A DNA stretch of 64,000 nt from Myotis daubentonii. Taxonomy: Eukaryota; Chordata; Mammalia; Chiroptera; Vespertilionidae. The notes under the pieces were generated by a model that was not told the origin of the DNA, ran no database searches, and worked only from the letters and a program-made list of their open reading frames with translations. This document shows positions 9,355 to 21,345 of the stretch, one piece after another (within the stretch, counting starts at the first letter, position 1; each line of letters begins with the position of its first letter). Position numbers and translations under genes: made by a program. Where the stretch lies: contig NC_081861.1 of the NCBI RefSeq assembly GCF_963259705.1, positions 71,033,623 to 71,097,622 of the forward strand, written 5' to 3'.

Positions 9355-10344
9355 TCCTATATAGCAAAAGGGTAATATGCCTCCCAGCACCGGGATCAGT
9401 GGAGCCAAGAGGCCTCCCAAACCCGGGATTAGTGGAGCCTCCCAGCACCAGGATCAGCGGAGCAGCAAGGCCTCACTGCCCCTGTGTCAAGCAGATACAC
9501 GAGGCCTCCCAGCACCGGGATCAGCGGAGCAGCGAGGCCTCCTAGCATTGGGATTAGCTGAGCAGTGAGGCCTCCCTGTTCCGGTGTCAAGCGGAGTCGC
9601 GAGGCCTCCTAGCACCAGGATCAGCATAGCCGCAAGCGCTCCTGGCCCCTGGAGCAGTGTGACAGGGGGCAGCGCCCAAACCCCGTGATCGCCCTCCAGC
9701 TCTGTGTGTGACAGGGGGTGGGGCCACAACCTCCCTATTGTCCCTGCTCTGTGCCTGATAGGGGGGAGCTCCCCAACCCCCTGATCAGCCCTGCTCTGTG
9801 TGTGACAGCGTGCGGTGCCCCAACTCCCCTATCAGCCCTACTCTGTGAGTGACAGGGGGGAGCTCCCCAACCCCCGATCGGCCCTGCTCTGTGCATGACA
9901 GGGGGAGCTCTCCAACCCCCTGATGGGCCCTGCTCTGTGCGTGACAGGGGGCAGCGCCCCAACACCCTAATCGGCCCTGCTCTGTGTGTGACAGGGGGTG
10001 GTGCCGCAACCTTCCCATCGACCCTGCCTTGAGTGTGACTGGGGGCGGCGCCCCAACCCCACAATCAGCCCTACCCTGAGCGTGACTGGGGGTGGCATCT
10101 CAACCTCCTGATCCGCCCTGCTTTGTGCATGACAGGGGGCAGCGCCTCAAATCCCCAATCAGCCCTGCTCTGAGCCCTAACAGGGCCTGCACCTAGGGAT
10201 TGGGCCTGCCCTCTGCCACCCGGGAGTGGGCCTAAACCAGCAGATCGTCATCTCCTGAGGGGTCCCAGACTGTGATAGGGCACAAGTGGGGCTGAGGAAA
10301 CCCCCCCACCGCCAGTGCACAAATTTTTGTGCACGGGCCCCTAT
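9355..10344 (+). mobile_element. Helitron, second unit, with 47-bp minisatellite
   Basis: Starts TCCTATATAGCAAAAGG. The first 280 bp contain short repeats around CCTCCCAGCACCGGGATCAG, followed by the 47-bp array (about 9655-10185). The 3' hairpin is GTGCACAAA..TTTGTGCAC; the terminus reads CTAT instead of CTAG. Confidence 0.8.
9655..10185 (+). repeat. Minisatellite, ~47-bp unit
   Basis: Same repeat family as 6470-7125, with units such as CTCTGTGTGTGACAGGG and CCCCAAC. Unit number differs between the copies, as expected if the arrays expand and contract independently. Confidence 0.8.
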
Positions 10345-10831
10345 TATATATATAAAAGCTTAAGTGACTGTTGCAACCAAAACAACCGAACAGATGACCG
10401 AACAGGCTGCGTGGAGCAACCAGGCCGGCAAGGGGTTAGTGAGGGCTGAGCAAACGACTGAGCAGTGGGCTGCATGGGGCGACCAGACCAGTAGGGGGCA
10501 CAGTTAAGGGTGACCAGGCCTGCAGGGGGGAAGTGAGGGGAGACCATGCCAGCAGGGGAGGCAGTTAGGGGTGACCAGGTTGATGTGGGGGAAAGTTGGG
10601 TGTGACCAGGCTGGCAGAGGGGGCAGTTGGTGGTGACCAGGCCAGCAGGGGGCAGTTAGGGGTGATCAGGCAGGCAGGCAGGTGAGCAGTTAGGAGCCAG
10701 TGGTACCGGATTGTGAGAGGGATGTCCGACTGCCATTTTAGACCAGATCCTGGGGTCTTGGAGAGGGTGCAGGTTGAGCTGAGGGAACCCACCGCCCCGC
10801 TGTGCATGAATATCGTGCACTGGCCCTTTAA
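10345..10831 (+). mobile_element. Helitron, third unit
   Basis: Starts TATATATATAAAAGC directly after the previous terminus. The middle holds degenerate repeats of GGTGACCAGGC.GGCAGG. Ends with a GTGCATGAA/ATCGTGCAC hairpin and TTAA before T, within the general CTRR-like rule for Helitron 3' ends. Confidence 0.7.
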
Positions 10832-11205
10832 TATATATATGTATATATAAAATAGAAGGGTAATATGCAAATTAACCATCACTTCATCACAAATATGGTG
10901 GCACCCATAGCCACAAGATGTTGGCGCCCAGTCCCCTCAGCCCTGCCGCTGGAGTTTCTGGTGTTGTCAGCCCCACCAGGGGAGTGGTGGCCGAGCAGTG
11001 TGGCAGGATCTGCCCCCTCAAACTGATTAAGCCTCGCCACTTGGGCGCTGCTGGAGTGTTTGGTCCTCTCAGACCTGCTGGGGGAGCAGTGGCCGAGTGG
11101 TGAGGCTGGATCCTCCCCCTCAGGTGGATCCAGCCTTGTGGCTTGGCTGCTGCTGGAGTGTCTGGTCCTGTCAGCCCTGCTTGCCTCTCGCCGAGAGCAG
11201 ACACC
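10832..11205 (+). mobile_element. Helitron, fourth unit, 3'-truncated
   Basis: AT-rich start, then ATAGAAGGGTAATATGCAAA and AAATATGGTGGCACCC, the leader of the family also seen at 62717. No 3' hairpin or CTAG follows; it breaks off where L1 sequence begins. The missing 3' end is not found beyond the L1, so a deletion or rearrangement accompanied the junction. Confidence 0.65.
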
Positions 11206-13845
11206 AGACGGCTTCACAGGGTAGTTTTACCAAAAATTCAAGAAATAACTAAAACCTATGCTCCTCAGATTGTTCCAAAAAATTCTAAGAGGAATGAACA
11301 CTTCCAAGCTCATTCTATGAAGCTAGCATCACCCTAATACCAAAACCAGATAAAGACAACACAATGAAAGAGAATTATAGGCCAATATCCCTCCAGAACA
11401 TAGATGCCAAAATCCTCAACAAAATTCTAGCAAATATTATCCAGCAGTACATCAGAAAGATCATACACCAGGACCAAGTAGGATTTATCCCATGGATGCA
11501 AGGATGGTACAATATCCGTAAATCAATAAACATGATATATCACATAAACAAATTGAGACATAAAAATCACATAGTCATATCAATTGACACAGGAAAAAGC
11601 ATTTGACAAAACCCAACACCTTTTCTTGATAAAAACTCTCAACAAGGTTGGAATAGAAGGATCATACCTCAACATAATAAAAGCCATATATTACAAACCC
11701 ACAACCAACATCATACTCAATGGGCAAAAACTAAAACCATTTCCCCTATGAACAGTAACAAGACAGGGATGCCCACTCTCACCACTCCTGTTCAACATAG
11801 TACTGGAAGTACTAGCCATTTTGATCAGACATGAAGAAGAAATAAAAGCCATCCAAATTAGAAAATAAGAAGTAAAATTGTCCTTATTTGCAGATGACAT
11901 GATACTGTAAATAGAAAACCCTCCATCAAAAAATTATTAGACTAATAAATGAATGAATTGAATTTGGCAATGTAGCAGGATACAAAATTAATGCCAGGAA
12001 ATCTATGGCATTTCTTTACACCAATAGTGAATTTACAGAAAGAGAGAATAAAAAAGCAATCCTATTTATCATTGCACCAAAACAATTAAGATACCTAGGA
12101 ATAAACTTAACTAAGGACGTAAAAGACCTATATGCAGAAAGCTACAGTACACTGAAAAAGTAGATAGAGGAAGACATAAACAGATGGAAGAACATACGGT
12201 GTTCATGGATTGGTAGAATCAACATCATCAAGATGTCCATACTACGCAAAGCAATCTAGAGATTCAATGCACTCCCCATTAAAATACCAACAGCATATTT
12301 CACAGACCTAGAACAAACTTTCCAAAAATTCATCTGGAATAAAATAAGACCTCGAATAGCTGCAGCAATCCTGAGAAAGAAGAACAAAGTAGGTGGGATC
12401 TCAATACCAGATATCAAGCTGTATTACAAAGCCATTGTTCTCAAAACTGCCTGGTACTGGCACAACAACAGACACATAGATCAAAGGAATAGAATAGAGA
12501 ACCCAGAAATCGATCCAAACCACTATGCTCAATTAATATTCGACAAACGAAGCATGAACATACAATGGAGTCAAGAGAGCCTCTTCAATAAATGGTGTTG
12601 GGATAATTGGACAGATGCATGCAAAAAAGTGAAACTAGACCACCAACTTACACCATACACACACAAAAAAACTCAAATTGGATAAATGACTTAATTTTAA
12701 TCATAAGATGGGAAACTATAAAAATACTAGAGGAATCCACAGGCAGCAAAATCTCAGACATATGCCAAAGCAATTTCTTCACTGATACTGCTTCTAGGGC
12801 AATGGAAACTAAAAGAGAAAATAAACAAATGGAACTACATCAAAATAAAAAGCTTTTGTGCAGCAAAGGAAACCATCAACAAAACAACAAGAAAGCCCCA
12901 CTGCATGGGAGAACATATTTGCCAATGTTATCACTGATAAGGGTTTAATCCCCAATATTTATAGGGAACTCATACAATTTAACAAAAGGAAGATAAACAA
13001 CCCAATCAAAAAATGAGCAATGGACCTAAATAGACACTTTTCTAAAGGAGACAGAAGACAGGCCAAGAGACATATAAAAATATGATCAAAGTCACTAATC
13101 ATCCAAGAGACGCAAATCAAAATGACAATGCAGTACCATCTCACACCTGTCAGACTGGCTATCATCAATAAATCAACAAAGGACAAGTGCTGAGGAGGAT
13201 GTGGAGAAAATGGAACCCTTTTGCACTGCCGGTGGGAATGCAGACTGGTGCAGCCACTGTGGAGAACAGTATGGAGTTTCCTCAAAAAATTAAAAATGGA
13301 ACTCCCATTTGACCCAGTGATCCCACTTGTAGAAATATATCCCAAGAAACTAGAAACACCAATCAGAAAGGATATATGCACCCCTATGTTCATAGCAGCA
13401 CAATTCACCATAGCTAAGATTTGGAAACAGCCTAAGTGCTCATCAGTAGATGAGTGGATTAAAAAACTGTGGTATATATACACAATGGAATACTATGCTG
13501 CGGTGAAAAAGGAGTTCTTATCCTTTGCAACAGCATGGATGGAACTGGAGAGAGTTATGCTAAGTGAAATAAGCCAGTCAGAGAAAGATAATTATCACAT
13601 GATCTCACTCAGTTATGGAATATAATGCACAACATAAACTGATGAACAAAAACAGATCCAGAGACAGAGAAGCATTGATCAGACCTTCAAACCTCAGAAG
13701 AAAGGTCTGGGAGCGTGGGGGTAAGGGGGATAGATCAACCAAAGGACTTGTATACAAGCATATAGGCTTAACCAATGGACACAGACAATAGGGGGGTGAG
13801 GACACATATGTAATAACTTAATAAAGAAATTTTTTAAAATGTAGT
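11206..13845 (+). pseudogene. 5'-truncated LINE-1, ORF2 with stops, 3' UTR
   Basis: Begins inside ORF2 at the DGFTG segment ahead of the RT palm and runs through RT (FADDM-like at about 11886-11902), the thumb and the C-terminal region. It ends in a 3' UTR with AATAAAG and a short A-tail at about 13820-13840. The Cys motif region (13190-13240) is still recognisable, but the first cysteine codons are damaged. Multiple stops and frameshifts break it into ORFs of 60-134 residues. Clearly younger than the relic at 1364-8689. Confidence 0.85.
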
Positions 13846-14647
13846 TTATTGGAAGCAGATACAAACATTATCTGGGAAGGAGTGTCCCCAAAGTACACCC
13901 CCCGGTGAGGGGCCCCCAAATTGGAAAAACTGCTTTCTCTCTCGCTCTCTCTCTAATGGGAAAATCAATCTTAAAAAAATGTGTCTCTTGTCCCTTTGTC
14001 TTTCATTTATATATGCTGCAATTCTTTGTATGAACCTGACACTTTCTAATTGGACCCTTCCTTGATTTAGGCTCCCTGTGCTTTCCCCATTGGTCATTCT
14101 GTTACATGGTATTAGTTTCAAAGCTCAAAGCCCAGGTGATGCCCATCCCTTTCTCTCCCCTCATCTTGCAACATTACTTTATCCTCTGTACAAGTAAGAT
14201 AAACATTTTGGTGTCTCCAAGCCACCAACTATGCATTCCTCTCCCATGGACCCTCTTTCAGTTTTCCTGGCCAAATATGTTTTATTAGGTAAGGACTGCT
14301 TTTAATTGCTCCAGCCAGAAATGCCTCCATCCTTCCTGGAGCCCCCTCCCCTTCCCTTATTAAGCTCGCTAGTTAACCCTTTTCATTTTTTTTTTTAATT
14401 CTAAAACCAGAGCACAGGAGTTTCCATTTGCAGGTACTCACTGGAGGCTTTGCTGCAGAAAAGGAGACACAGACACAAGGTGCCTAAGGAGAGGCTGGGG
14501 TGGAAAGCATTTCAGCAATATGTGGAAAAGCAGCAGCCAGGAGCATTTGGTCATAGGCCCCCAGACTGAAATGGCCATTTTTCCCAAGAGGGGCTAGTCA
14601 ATCCCAGTAGCCTCAGGACAGGAAAAGAAAAAAAGAAAAGAAAAACA
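13846..14647. other. Unassigned DNA
   Basis: No gene, hairpin or recognised repeat. A short CT-rich patch (13931-13955) and T-run (14388-14398) are the only simple sequence. Confidence 0.5.
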
Positions 14648-14655
14648 CCCTAGGT

Positions 14656-14891
14656 CAGTAATGGCGAACCTTTTGAGCTCAGCGTGTCAGCATTTTGAAA
14701 AACCCTAACTTAACTCTGGTGCTGGGCCACATATAGAATTTTTTTTTTATATTTGCAACCATAGTAAAACAAAGACTTATATTTTTGATATTTATTTTAT
14801 ATATTTAAATGCCATTTAACAAAGAAAAATCAACCAAAAAATGAGTTCGCATGTCACCTCTGACACGCATGTCATAGGTTCGCCATCACTG
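14656..14891. mobile_element. hAT MITE with perfect 8-bp duplication
   Basis: Inverted termini CAGTAATGGCGAACC and GGTTCGCCATCACTG (14 of 15 match). Flanked by CCCTAGGT at 14648-14655 and 14892-14899, the 8-bp target duplication typical of hAT. The interior is AT-rich with no coding capacity. TAG at the centre of the target site is typical of the Buster-like group. Confidence 0.85.
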
Positions 14892-14899
14892 CCCTAGGT

Positions 14900-15829
14900 G
14901 ATACAGCCTGCCCCATGCTCAGAAGCCATGCCTACCACACCCTGAATTTTTATCTTTTTAGAGGAAACAAAAGCAGAGGCCAAGCCTATGGGTTTGAACT
15001 GTCTCATGAGCATCATTGTCTGGAATGGGAGAGGGGCCATCCACTCCACTGTCCTGGGAACCAGACTGCTACATTCCCCACAGGGGAGAGCTGTAAAAAC
15101 TTCAGGTTCCCAGCTGAGCCCACTAGTCTCCATACAAGAATCTCTGTCCATCCCAGGGCAGAGTAATATTTAAGCCACTCCCAAAGGTGTAGCTCTGGAA
15201 CAGGGAAACACATCCACCACATTCCCTGAAAGTTAAACAGCACCTCCCTCATCTGAAGCCTTTTCAGAAGCAGACTTTTGAGTGACTAAGATTGCCAGCT
15301 GCCTAGCAGGCAAAGGCAGGCAGGGGCAGAGGCAGAGCCTGGAGTACCAGGGAAAGTTTACTGAACCAGCCCTGGACCCAATAATAATAACAAACCTAAT
15401 TTATAGGACAGATTCACCCCTCCTCTTTGCAGCCAAGGCCTGTGGAAACAGACAAAAATTGTGGATCAGTGGATTGCTTGAAGATTCAAGCAGGTTGATA
15501 AAAACAAAAGGAGGACAGTTCCTGACAGTGGTTAGCAGCAAGTACCTCACAGGGAGACCAGAATTGGCAGACAGAACAGAAAAGTACAATCCAAAGGGAG
15601 CCCCCGTGGGGTACTAAACTTTACTGAAACAAAAACCACTTAATTTTTTTTCTTTGTTTTTCTTCTTTTTCTAATTTTTTTTTATCTTTCCTTTCTTTTG
15701 TCCTTTTTTGTATTTATCTTCTTTATCCATTTGCTGTATTGATTAGTTATTTTTCTAGTCTCTGTTGTTTTTTTCATGTATCTAATTTTTATAGTTGCTT
15801 TTCCTAGTCATTTTTTTTTTCTGGAAACA
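14900..15829. other. Unassigned, possibly an old L1 5' region
   Basis: 14900-15610 is balanced in base composition with ORFs of only 60-111 residues. 15635-15825 is T-rich. It directly precedes an L1 ORF2 fragment in the same orientation, so it could be a diverged L1 5' UTR, but I see no diagnostic motif. Confidence 0.3.
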
Positions 15830-16194
15830 AATCAAAATGAACACAAAACAACCCAAAATCTATGAGACACAGTGAAAGCAGTCTTGAGAAGGAACTTAAT
15901 AGCATTACAGGCCTACCTCAGAAAACAAGAAAAATTCTTAATAAGCTATCTAACCCTAACACTTCAAGAATTAGAAAGACAATGACTAGAAAAGGCCAGA
16001 GTAAGTAGAAAGAAGGAAATAATAAAGATCATAGCTGAAATAAATGACATAAGACTTAAAAAATAATACAAAAGATCAATAAAACCAAGAGCTAGTTCTT
16101 TGAAAAGATAAACAAGATTGATGAACCTCTAAACAGACTCATCAAGAAACAAAGAGAGGAACCAAATAAACAAAATCAGAAATGAAAGAGGTAA
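15830..16194 (+). pseudogene. LINE-1 ORF2 fragment (upstream of RT)
   Basis: Matches the ORF2 linker between endonuclease and RT (LW.T.KAVLRR..IALQAYL and KIDEPL..LIKKQREEPNK), with stops. It ends abruptly at 16194, where SINE sequence begins. Confidence 0.75.
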
Positions 16195-16259
16195 TGTAAC
16201 TCTCTCTCTCTCTCTCCCTTCCTCTCTGTAAAAAATCAATAAAATATATTTTTTAAAAA
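16195..16259 (+). mobile_element. Ves SINE 3' tail only
   Basis: TCTCTCTCTCTCCCTTCC, CTCTGTAAAAAATCAAT and AAAATATATTTTTT are the tail of a Ves SINE, without the tRNA-like head. It occupies the place of the missing L1 RT region. Confidence 0.7.
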
Positions 16260-17935
16260 AGTGGAAGAATATACTGTGTTCATGAATTGATAGAATCAAT
16301 ATAATTAAAGTGTCCATACTATCTAAATCAATCTATAGATTCAATACAATCCTTTTTAAAATACCAACAGCATATTTCACAGATCAAAAACACACACTAG
16401 AAAAATTTATATGGAACCAAAAAAGACTCCAAATAGCAGCATCCATCTTGAGAAAGAAGAACAAAGTTGGAGGGATCACAAGACCAGATATGGCACAAGA
16501 ACAGGCATATAGATCAATGGGGCAGAACAGAAAACCTGGAAATCGACCCAAGGCATTATGCTCCATTAATATTTGACAAAGGAGGCTAGAACACACAATG
16601 GAGTCAAGACAGCCTCTTCAATAAATGGTGTTGGAAAAATTAGACAGATACATGCAAAAAAATGAAACTAGACCACCAACTTACACCATACACAAGAACA
16701 AATTCAAAATGGATAAATGTATGTCAAAAACTATAACAATCTTACAATAAACCATAGGCAACAAAAATCTTAAACATCAATTGTAGCAATATGTTTATGG
16801 ACACATCTCCTAGGGCAAAGAAAACTAAGGAGAAAATAAACAAATGGGACTACATCAAAATAAAAAGCATTTGCATAGCAAAGAAACCATCACCAAATTT
16901 AAAAGAGAGTCCACTGCATGGGAGAACATATTTTCTAATGTTACTTCTGTAAAGGGCTTAATTTCCAAAATATATAAAGAATCCAGACAACTTAATAAAA
17001 GAAAGACAAACAACCTAATTAAAAAATGGGCAAAAGATGTAAATAGATACGTCTCCAAAGTGGACATACAGAAAGCCAGGAGACATATGAAAAAATGTTC
17101 AGTTACTAATCATCAGAGAAATGCAAGTTAAAACAACAATGAGGTATCACCTCACAGCTGCCAGAATGGCTATCATCAACCAATCACCAAAGACAAGTAT
17201 TTGGAAGGATGTGGAAAAAAGGGTAACCTAGTACACTGATGATAGGAATGCAGACTTATGTAGCCACTATGTAAAAAAGTATGGCATTTCCTCAAAAATT
17301 TTAAAATTGAATTGCCATTTGACCCAGTCATCACCCTTTGAGGAATATATCCCAAGAAACTAGAAACACCAATCAGAAAGAATGCATGCACCCGTATGTT
17401 CATAGCAGTGCAATTTATAGTGGCTAAGATTTGGGAACAACCCAACTGCCCATCAGCAGACAAGTGGATAAAAATGCTGTGGCACATCTACACAATGGAA
17501 TACTATGCAGCTGTAAGAAAGAAAAACTCTTATCATTTGCAACAGTATGGATAGACCTGGAGAGCATTATGCTAAATAAGCATTATGTGAAATAAGCCAG
17601 TCAGAGAAAGATAAATATCACATGATCTCACTCATACGTAGAATCTCATGAATAAAATAAACTGATTAGCAAAATGGATCTAGAGACAGAGGCATGGAAC
17701 AGAGGGACATATTTCAGAGAGAATGTGGGGGTGAGGAGATGGGTAGGGAGTGATTAACTGGGGAACTTATATGCATATATGCATAGCCCATGGACACAGA
17801 CAATAGAGTGGTGAAGGCCTGGGAGGTATGGGTGGAGGGTGGAGAGGTCAAGGGGAAAAAAACAACAAAAAAGAAACAAAGGGGAGATCTGTAATACTTT
17901 CAACAATAAAGATAAATTTTTAAAAAATCAATCTC
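16260..17935 (+). pseudogene. LINE-1 ORF2 C-terminal part and 3' UTR
   Basis: L1 resumes about 1.2 kb further on in ORF2, at the [18 protein letters not shown] segment after the RT catalytic centre. It runs to the C-terminus and ends with AATAAAG and an A-rich tail at 17905-17930. Same strand as the fragment before the SINE tail. Frames are broken into pieces of 60-95 residues. Confidence 0.8.
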
Positions 17936-19367
17936 AAAGGACTTATGATGAATTGAAAAAAACAATTCAAAGAGTTTACAAATTATATAATTATATTATT
18001 ATAACATTCTTGAAATGAAAAAATTATAACGATGAAGGACACATTTTTATTAGAAAGAGGGAAAGGAAGGAGATGGCTGTGGTTATAAAAGAGCAGTAGG
18101 GAAGATCCTTGAGATATTAGAAATGCTCTGTATCTTGTCTACTGTTGTGATCACACAAATACACACCTGTAATGAAACCACATAGAGCTTAATACACATA
18201 CACACAAATGCACACACACATGCACACATCCACACACGAGTGTATAAAAAACTAGTGACATCTGAATAAGGTTGGTGGATTAGACCAATTTCGATTTCCT
18301 GGTTTTGATAATTTACTACAGTTATTTTAGATGTTACCATACTGAAACTAAAAGGTACATGAAAATTCTTTGTGCTATTTTTATAATTTCCTGTGAAACT
18401 ATAATTATTTCAAAACAAAAAGCTAAGAAAGAAATAGAAGTCTTTTAAAAATCATAACTACAGCACCATTTTCACACCTAAAAATTGACAAAATGCCTTA
18501 CTCTCATCAAATATCCAGCCAGTGTTCAAATTTCCATCCTCAAAATATCTCACTCTTTCTCACCACACACAATGTAGTTTATGTATTTTAGTCATTATCA
18601 AAAGTATATAGAAGCAATGCCATTTGTTTTATATATCTCTTAAAATTTATTTTGATCCATAGATTTTCCATTCATCTTCATTCCATTACACTTGATTTGT
18701 TAAAGAATAAATATCATGTATGTAGTAGAGTTTCCCATGGTCTGAATTTGGTTGATTGCATCAGTGGTGTTGTTTAATGTTTTTCTCTGTCCTCTGTAGT
18801 GCCTATAAATTGGTAGTTGGATTCAGAGGCTTGATCAGATTAAGATACCATTTTGAGAACAGAATGGACAAGAAGATGCCATGGATTTTGTTGTCAACAG
18901 AAGGAATTGATGTCTAGTTGGTTGTTTTTTTTTTCTGTGATACTAACACATATGAGCCAATGCCAAAGTCCATTCACTCACTGGAAGATTAAGCACAATT
19001 TGATTTTAAGATTTCCCATTAATCTGTGCACTTGGTAAATATGTTTGCTTATACAAACTCACTATTTTTCCAGAATACATCCATTGCATGCTTAATGTGC
19101 TTTCATATAATTATAAGATTACCATATCTGGGTGCCTAATTCCCAATTTCCTAGTTATCTGCAATAGGCTATTTTAATATGAAAAAAAACAAGTGGATAA
19201 TTAGAGGTGAGTTCCCAAAAAGCTAGATGGTATTTGTAATCCTTATAATTAGCACTCAACAAACACACAAAAGTGCTCAGAATTTACCATGCCCTCTCAG
19301 GATTCTATTTAATTGGTTGAGATATTTTACACATAATAAGTGGATACAAATGGAAATGTAGTAAGCA
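17936..19367. other. Unique AT-rich DNA
   Basis: No gene or recognised transposon. CA/CACACA microsatellite-like sequence lies at 18150-18240. ORFs are under 90 residues without domains. Confidence 0.6.
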
Positions 19368-20165
19368 GTTAGACAGACATGAGCAGAATAATGATGATGG
19401 CCTAGATACAGAAGGTCAACAGGGTGGAAAACCCGGGTGCCTAGCACTGGACAACTGTAGCGTGGGACCTCATCCGCAGGATGATCTTTCCTCCCCTAGC
19501 ATATCACTAGTCATTCAATTTGGACCCCCTGACCTTTCATATTGCTGGCCATTCAGTTTAGAACCTCTGGCCTTTCTTGCTTAGAGATAACATCTAGACC
19601 TCAGTTGTATTTCAACTTCAGGCCCAGAAAAGCAGCAAAACCAGACAAGTACCCCACAGCTGACCTCATGGCCAGCTGCATTGAATAATGACCCCCTGCT
19701 CTGGCGCTAACCAATCAATCAGTGGAGACCCCTGACTCTGAAAGGACACACTTGGAAAGCTGATGAATATTCTATTGAGATCCTCCCCTGGGACCTTCCC
19801 TAAAATCCACCCTTAAAACCCTTAGGACAGAGAACCCAGTGCACTCTCTCTCTCTCTGGTGAATGCCCATGCCTTTCCCCTACCCCTCCTCTTCTCTCCA
19901 GGTAAGTTTCCTTTACCCTTCTCTATCCTAAGCTCCAAGGGCCCCTTCTTTTGCCTCCGTATCTTGTTTCGAAAACCTATTTCTTCTACCACTCACTTCT
20001 TCCACTTCTCCAATTTTCTAAATAAACTTTTTTCTTATAGTCTGAGTCTTGGCTTTGAATTTTTTCCTAGCCAGAACTCCAAGTACTGAGGTTGCTGAAC
20101 CAAGGCCCGCCCAGTCTGACCCCACCCATCTAACATCTGATGCTGTTCCCACTGCCAACAACAGA
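19368..20165 (+). mobile_element. ERV class I-like LTR, copy A
   Basis: Shares extended similarity with 43745-44663 (minus) and 60371-61790 (plus): GACAT.AGCAGA start, CCCCTAGCATAT, AGCAAAACCAGA, a CT-rich tract, and CTAAATAAACTTTTT near the 3' end, which supplies the polyadenylation signal (20020-20027). All three reach TCTAACATCTG or end before it. No internal retroviral genes flank it, so it behaves as a solo LTR. Exact boundaries are uncertain. Confidence 0.6.
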
Positions 20166-20974
20166 AACAAAATTTAGGGCTATGATTATTAAACTAATTC
20201 CTAATTATTAAATTGGAAAAAGCTTTCTTCTGTTTGTTTCTTAGATGACACATTGGAGAAGGCTGTTGTATAACAATTTCATTTAGAGGCATGTTTGCTC
20301 TTACTTGCTGTTACTATTTTCCTACTATTATTCACAAGTAAAGAGAACTTGGAGTTGTATTAAAATGATTTAAGATTTGTGGCTGGTTTTGAAATTACCT
20401 ATACCTTGACTGACAAAGGACAGCCACTTGATTGAACTGTAGTTTTTGGTTAATATCCTGGAAGGACACGAAAGAACAAATGAGATTCTTTATTTTTATC
20501 CACTTAATTTAAGAGAAAGAGAACAATGAAGGGATAATTCATAGGAAAATAATTTAGAAATTCAATGCTTACATATTTTAAGCTATTTAGGATATTAAGA
20601 GAAAGTCTTCAGTCTGATGAATTCATCTTTGTCCTCTGCTAAACTCCTACTCACATTTTCCATTTTAGCAAATTTGAGCTTTTTGTTTTACCCTGAAGCA
20701 CTCATGCCCTTCCCTACCCTCACTGTCTTTTCACTTGTTAATCCCTAGGATTGCAACAGCCCATATTTTTTCTTTGCTAGAAAAAACAAAACATTGTCTT
20801 CAAAATCTGTATCTTCAACAAAAATCTTCCCTTACCATGCCTCCCCCATCTTAGTGAATCACGTTTCTTTTCTATACATATATCTCCATTTCTTGTACAT
20901 ATCTGAATTATCATATGAATCACAGTGTACAGTATTTATGTTTTACTTGACTGTCTTTCATTCAAAAATGTGAG
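20166..20974. other. Unique AT-rich DNA
   Basis: Nothing recognised; no ORF above 60 residues. Confidence 0.5.
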
Positions 20975-21065
20975 ATCCTCCGGGGCAGTAAATATTTTTT
21001 AGTCATGTTGGTATCCAGTTTATAGTGCCTGACACATGAAAACACTTATTGGACTCTTGTTAAGT
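20975..21065 (+). mobile_element. L2 LINE 3' fragment (ancient)
   Basis: GAGATCCTCCGGGGCAG, then TATCCAGTTTATAGTGCC and TGACACATG, resemble the common L2 3' end (gcagggactgtgtc..cccagtgcctggcacat). Old and diverged. Confidence 0.5.
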
Positions 21066-21105
21066 TGTTCTAAAGCTGAACTTAAACTAAAGAATGTAAA
21101 GAAGT

Positions 21106-21290
21106 TGCCCGGCCACTTTTACTTAGTGGTTGAGTGTTGACCTGTGAACAAGGAGATCACGGTTTCATTCCCAGTCAGGGCACATGCCCGGTTTGCAGGT
21201 TTGAACCACAGTAGGGGGCCTGAGCCAATCAATGATTGTCTATCATCATTGATGTTTCTCTCTCTCTTTCCCTCGCCTTTCCTCTTTGAA

Positions 21291-21336
<46 letters not shown>

Positions 21337-21343
21337 TAAAAAG
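21106..21343 (+). mobile_element. Ves SINE with (TCTA)n tail
   Basis: tRNA-like head with CAGTCAGGGCACATGCCC and the ATCATTGATGTTTCTC segment. The tail after GAAATC has been replaced or expanded into an (ATCT) tetranucleotide array at 21293-21336. Confidence 0.9.
21293..21336. repeat. (ATCT)n microsatellite
   Basis: About eleven perfect tetranucleotide units growing from the SINE tail; likely polymorphic. Confidence 0.95.
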
Positions 21344-21345
21344 GT

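Noticed and set aside
6470..10190. CRISPR-like regular repeats
   Set aside because: The 47-bp units are contiguous without unique spacers and lie in Helitrons of a mammalian genome.
19368..20165. First exon or CpG-type promoter of a host gene with TATA-like and CT-rich sequence
   Set aside because: The same sequence occurs at 43745-44663 and 60371-61790, so it is a dispersed LTR.
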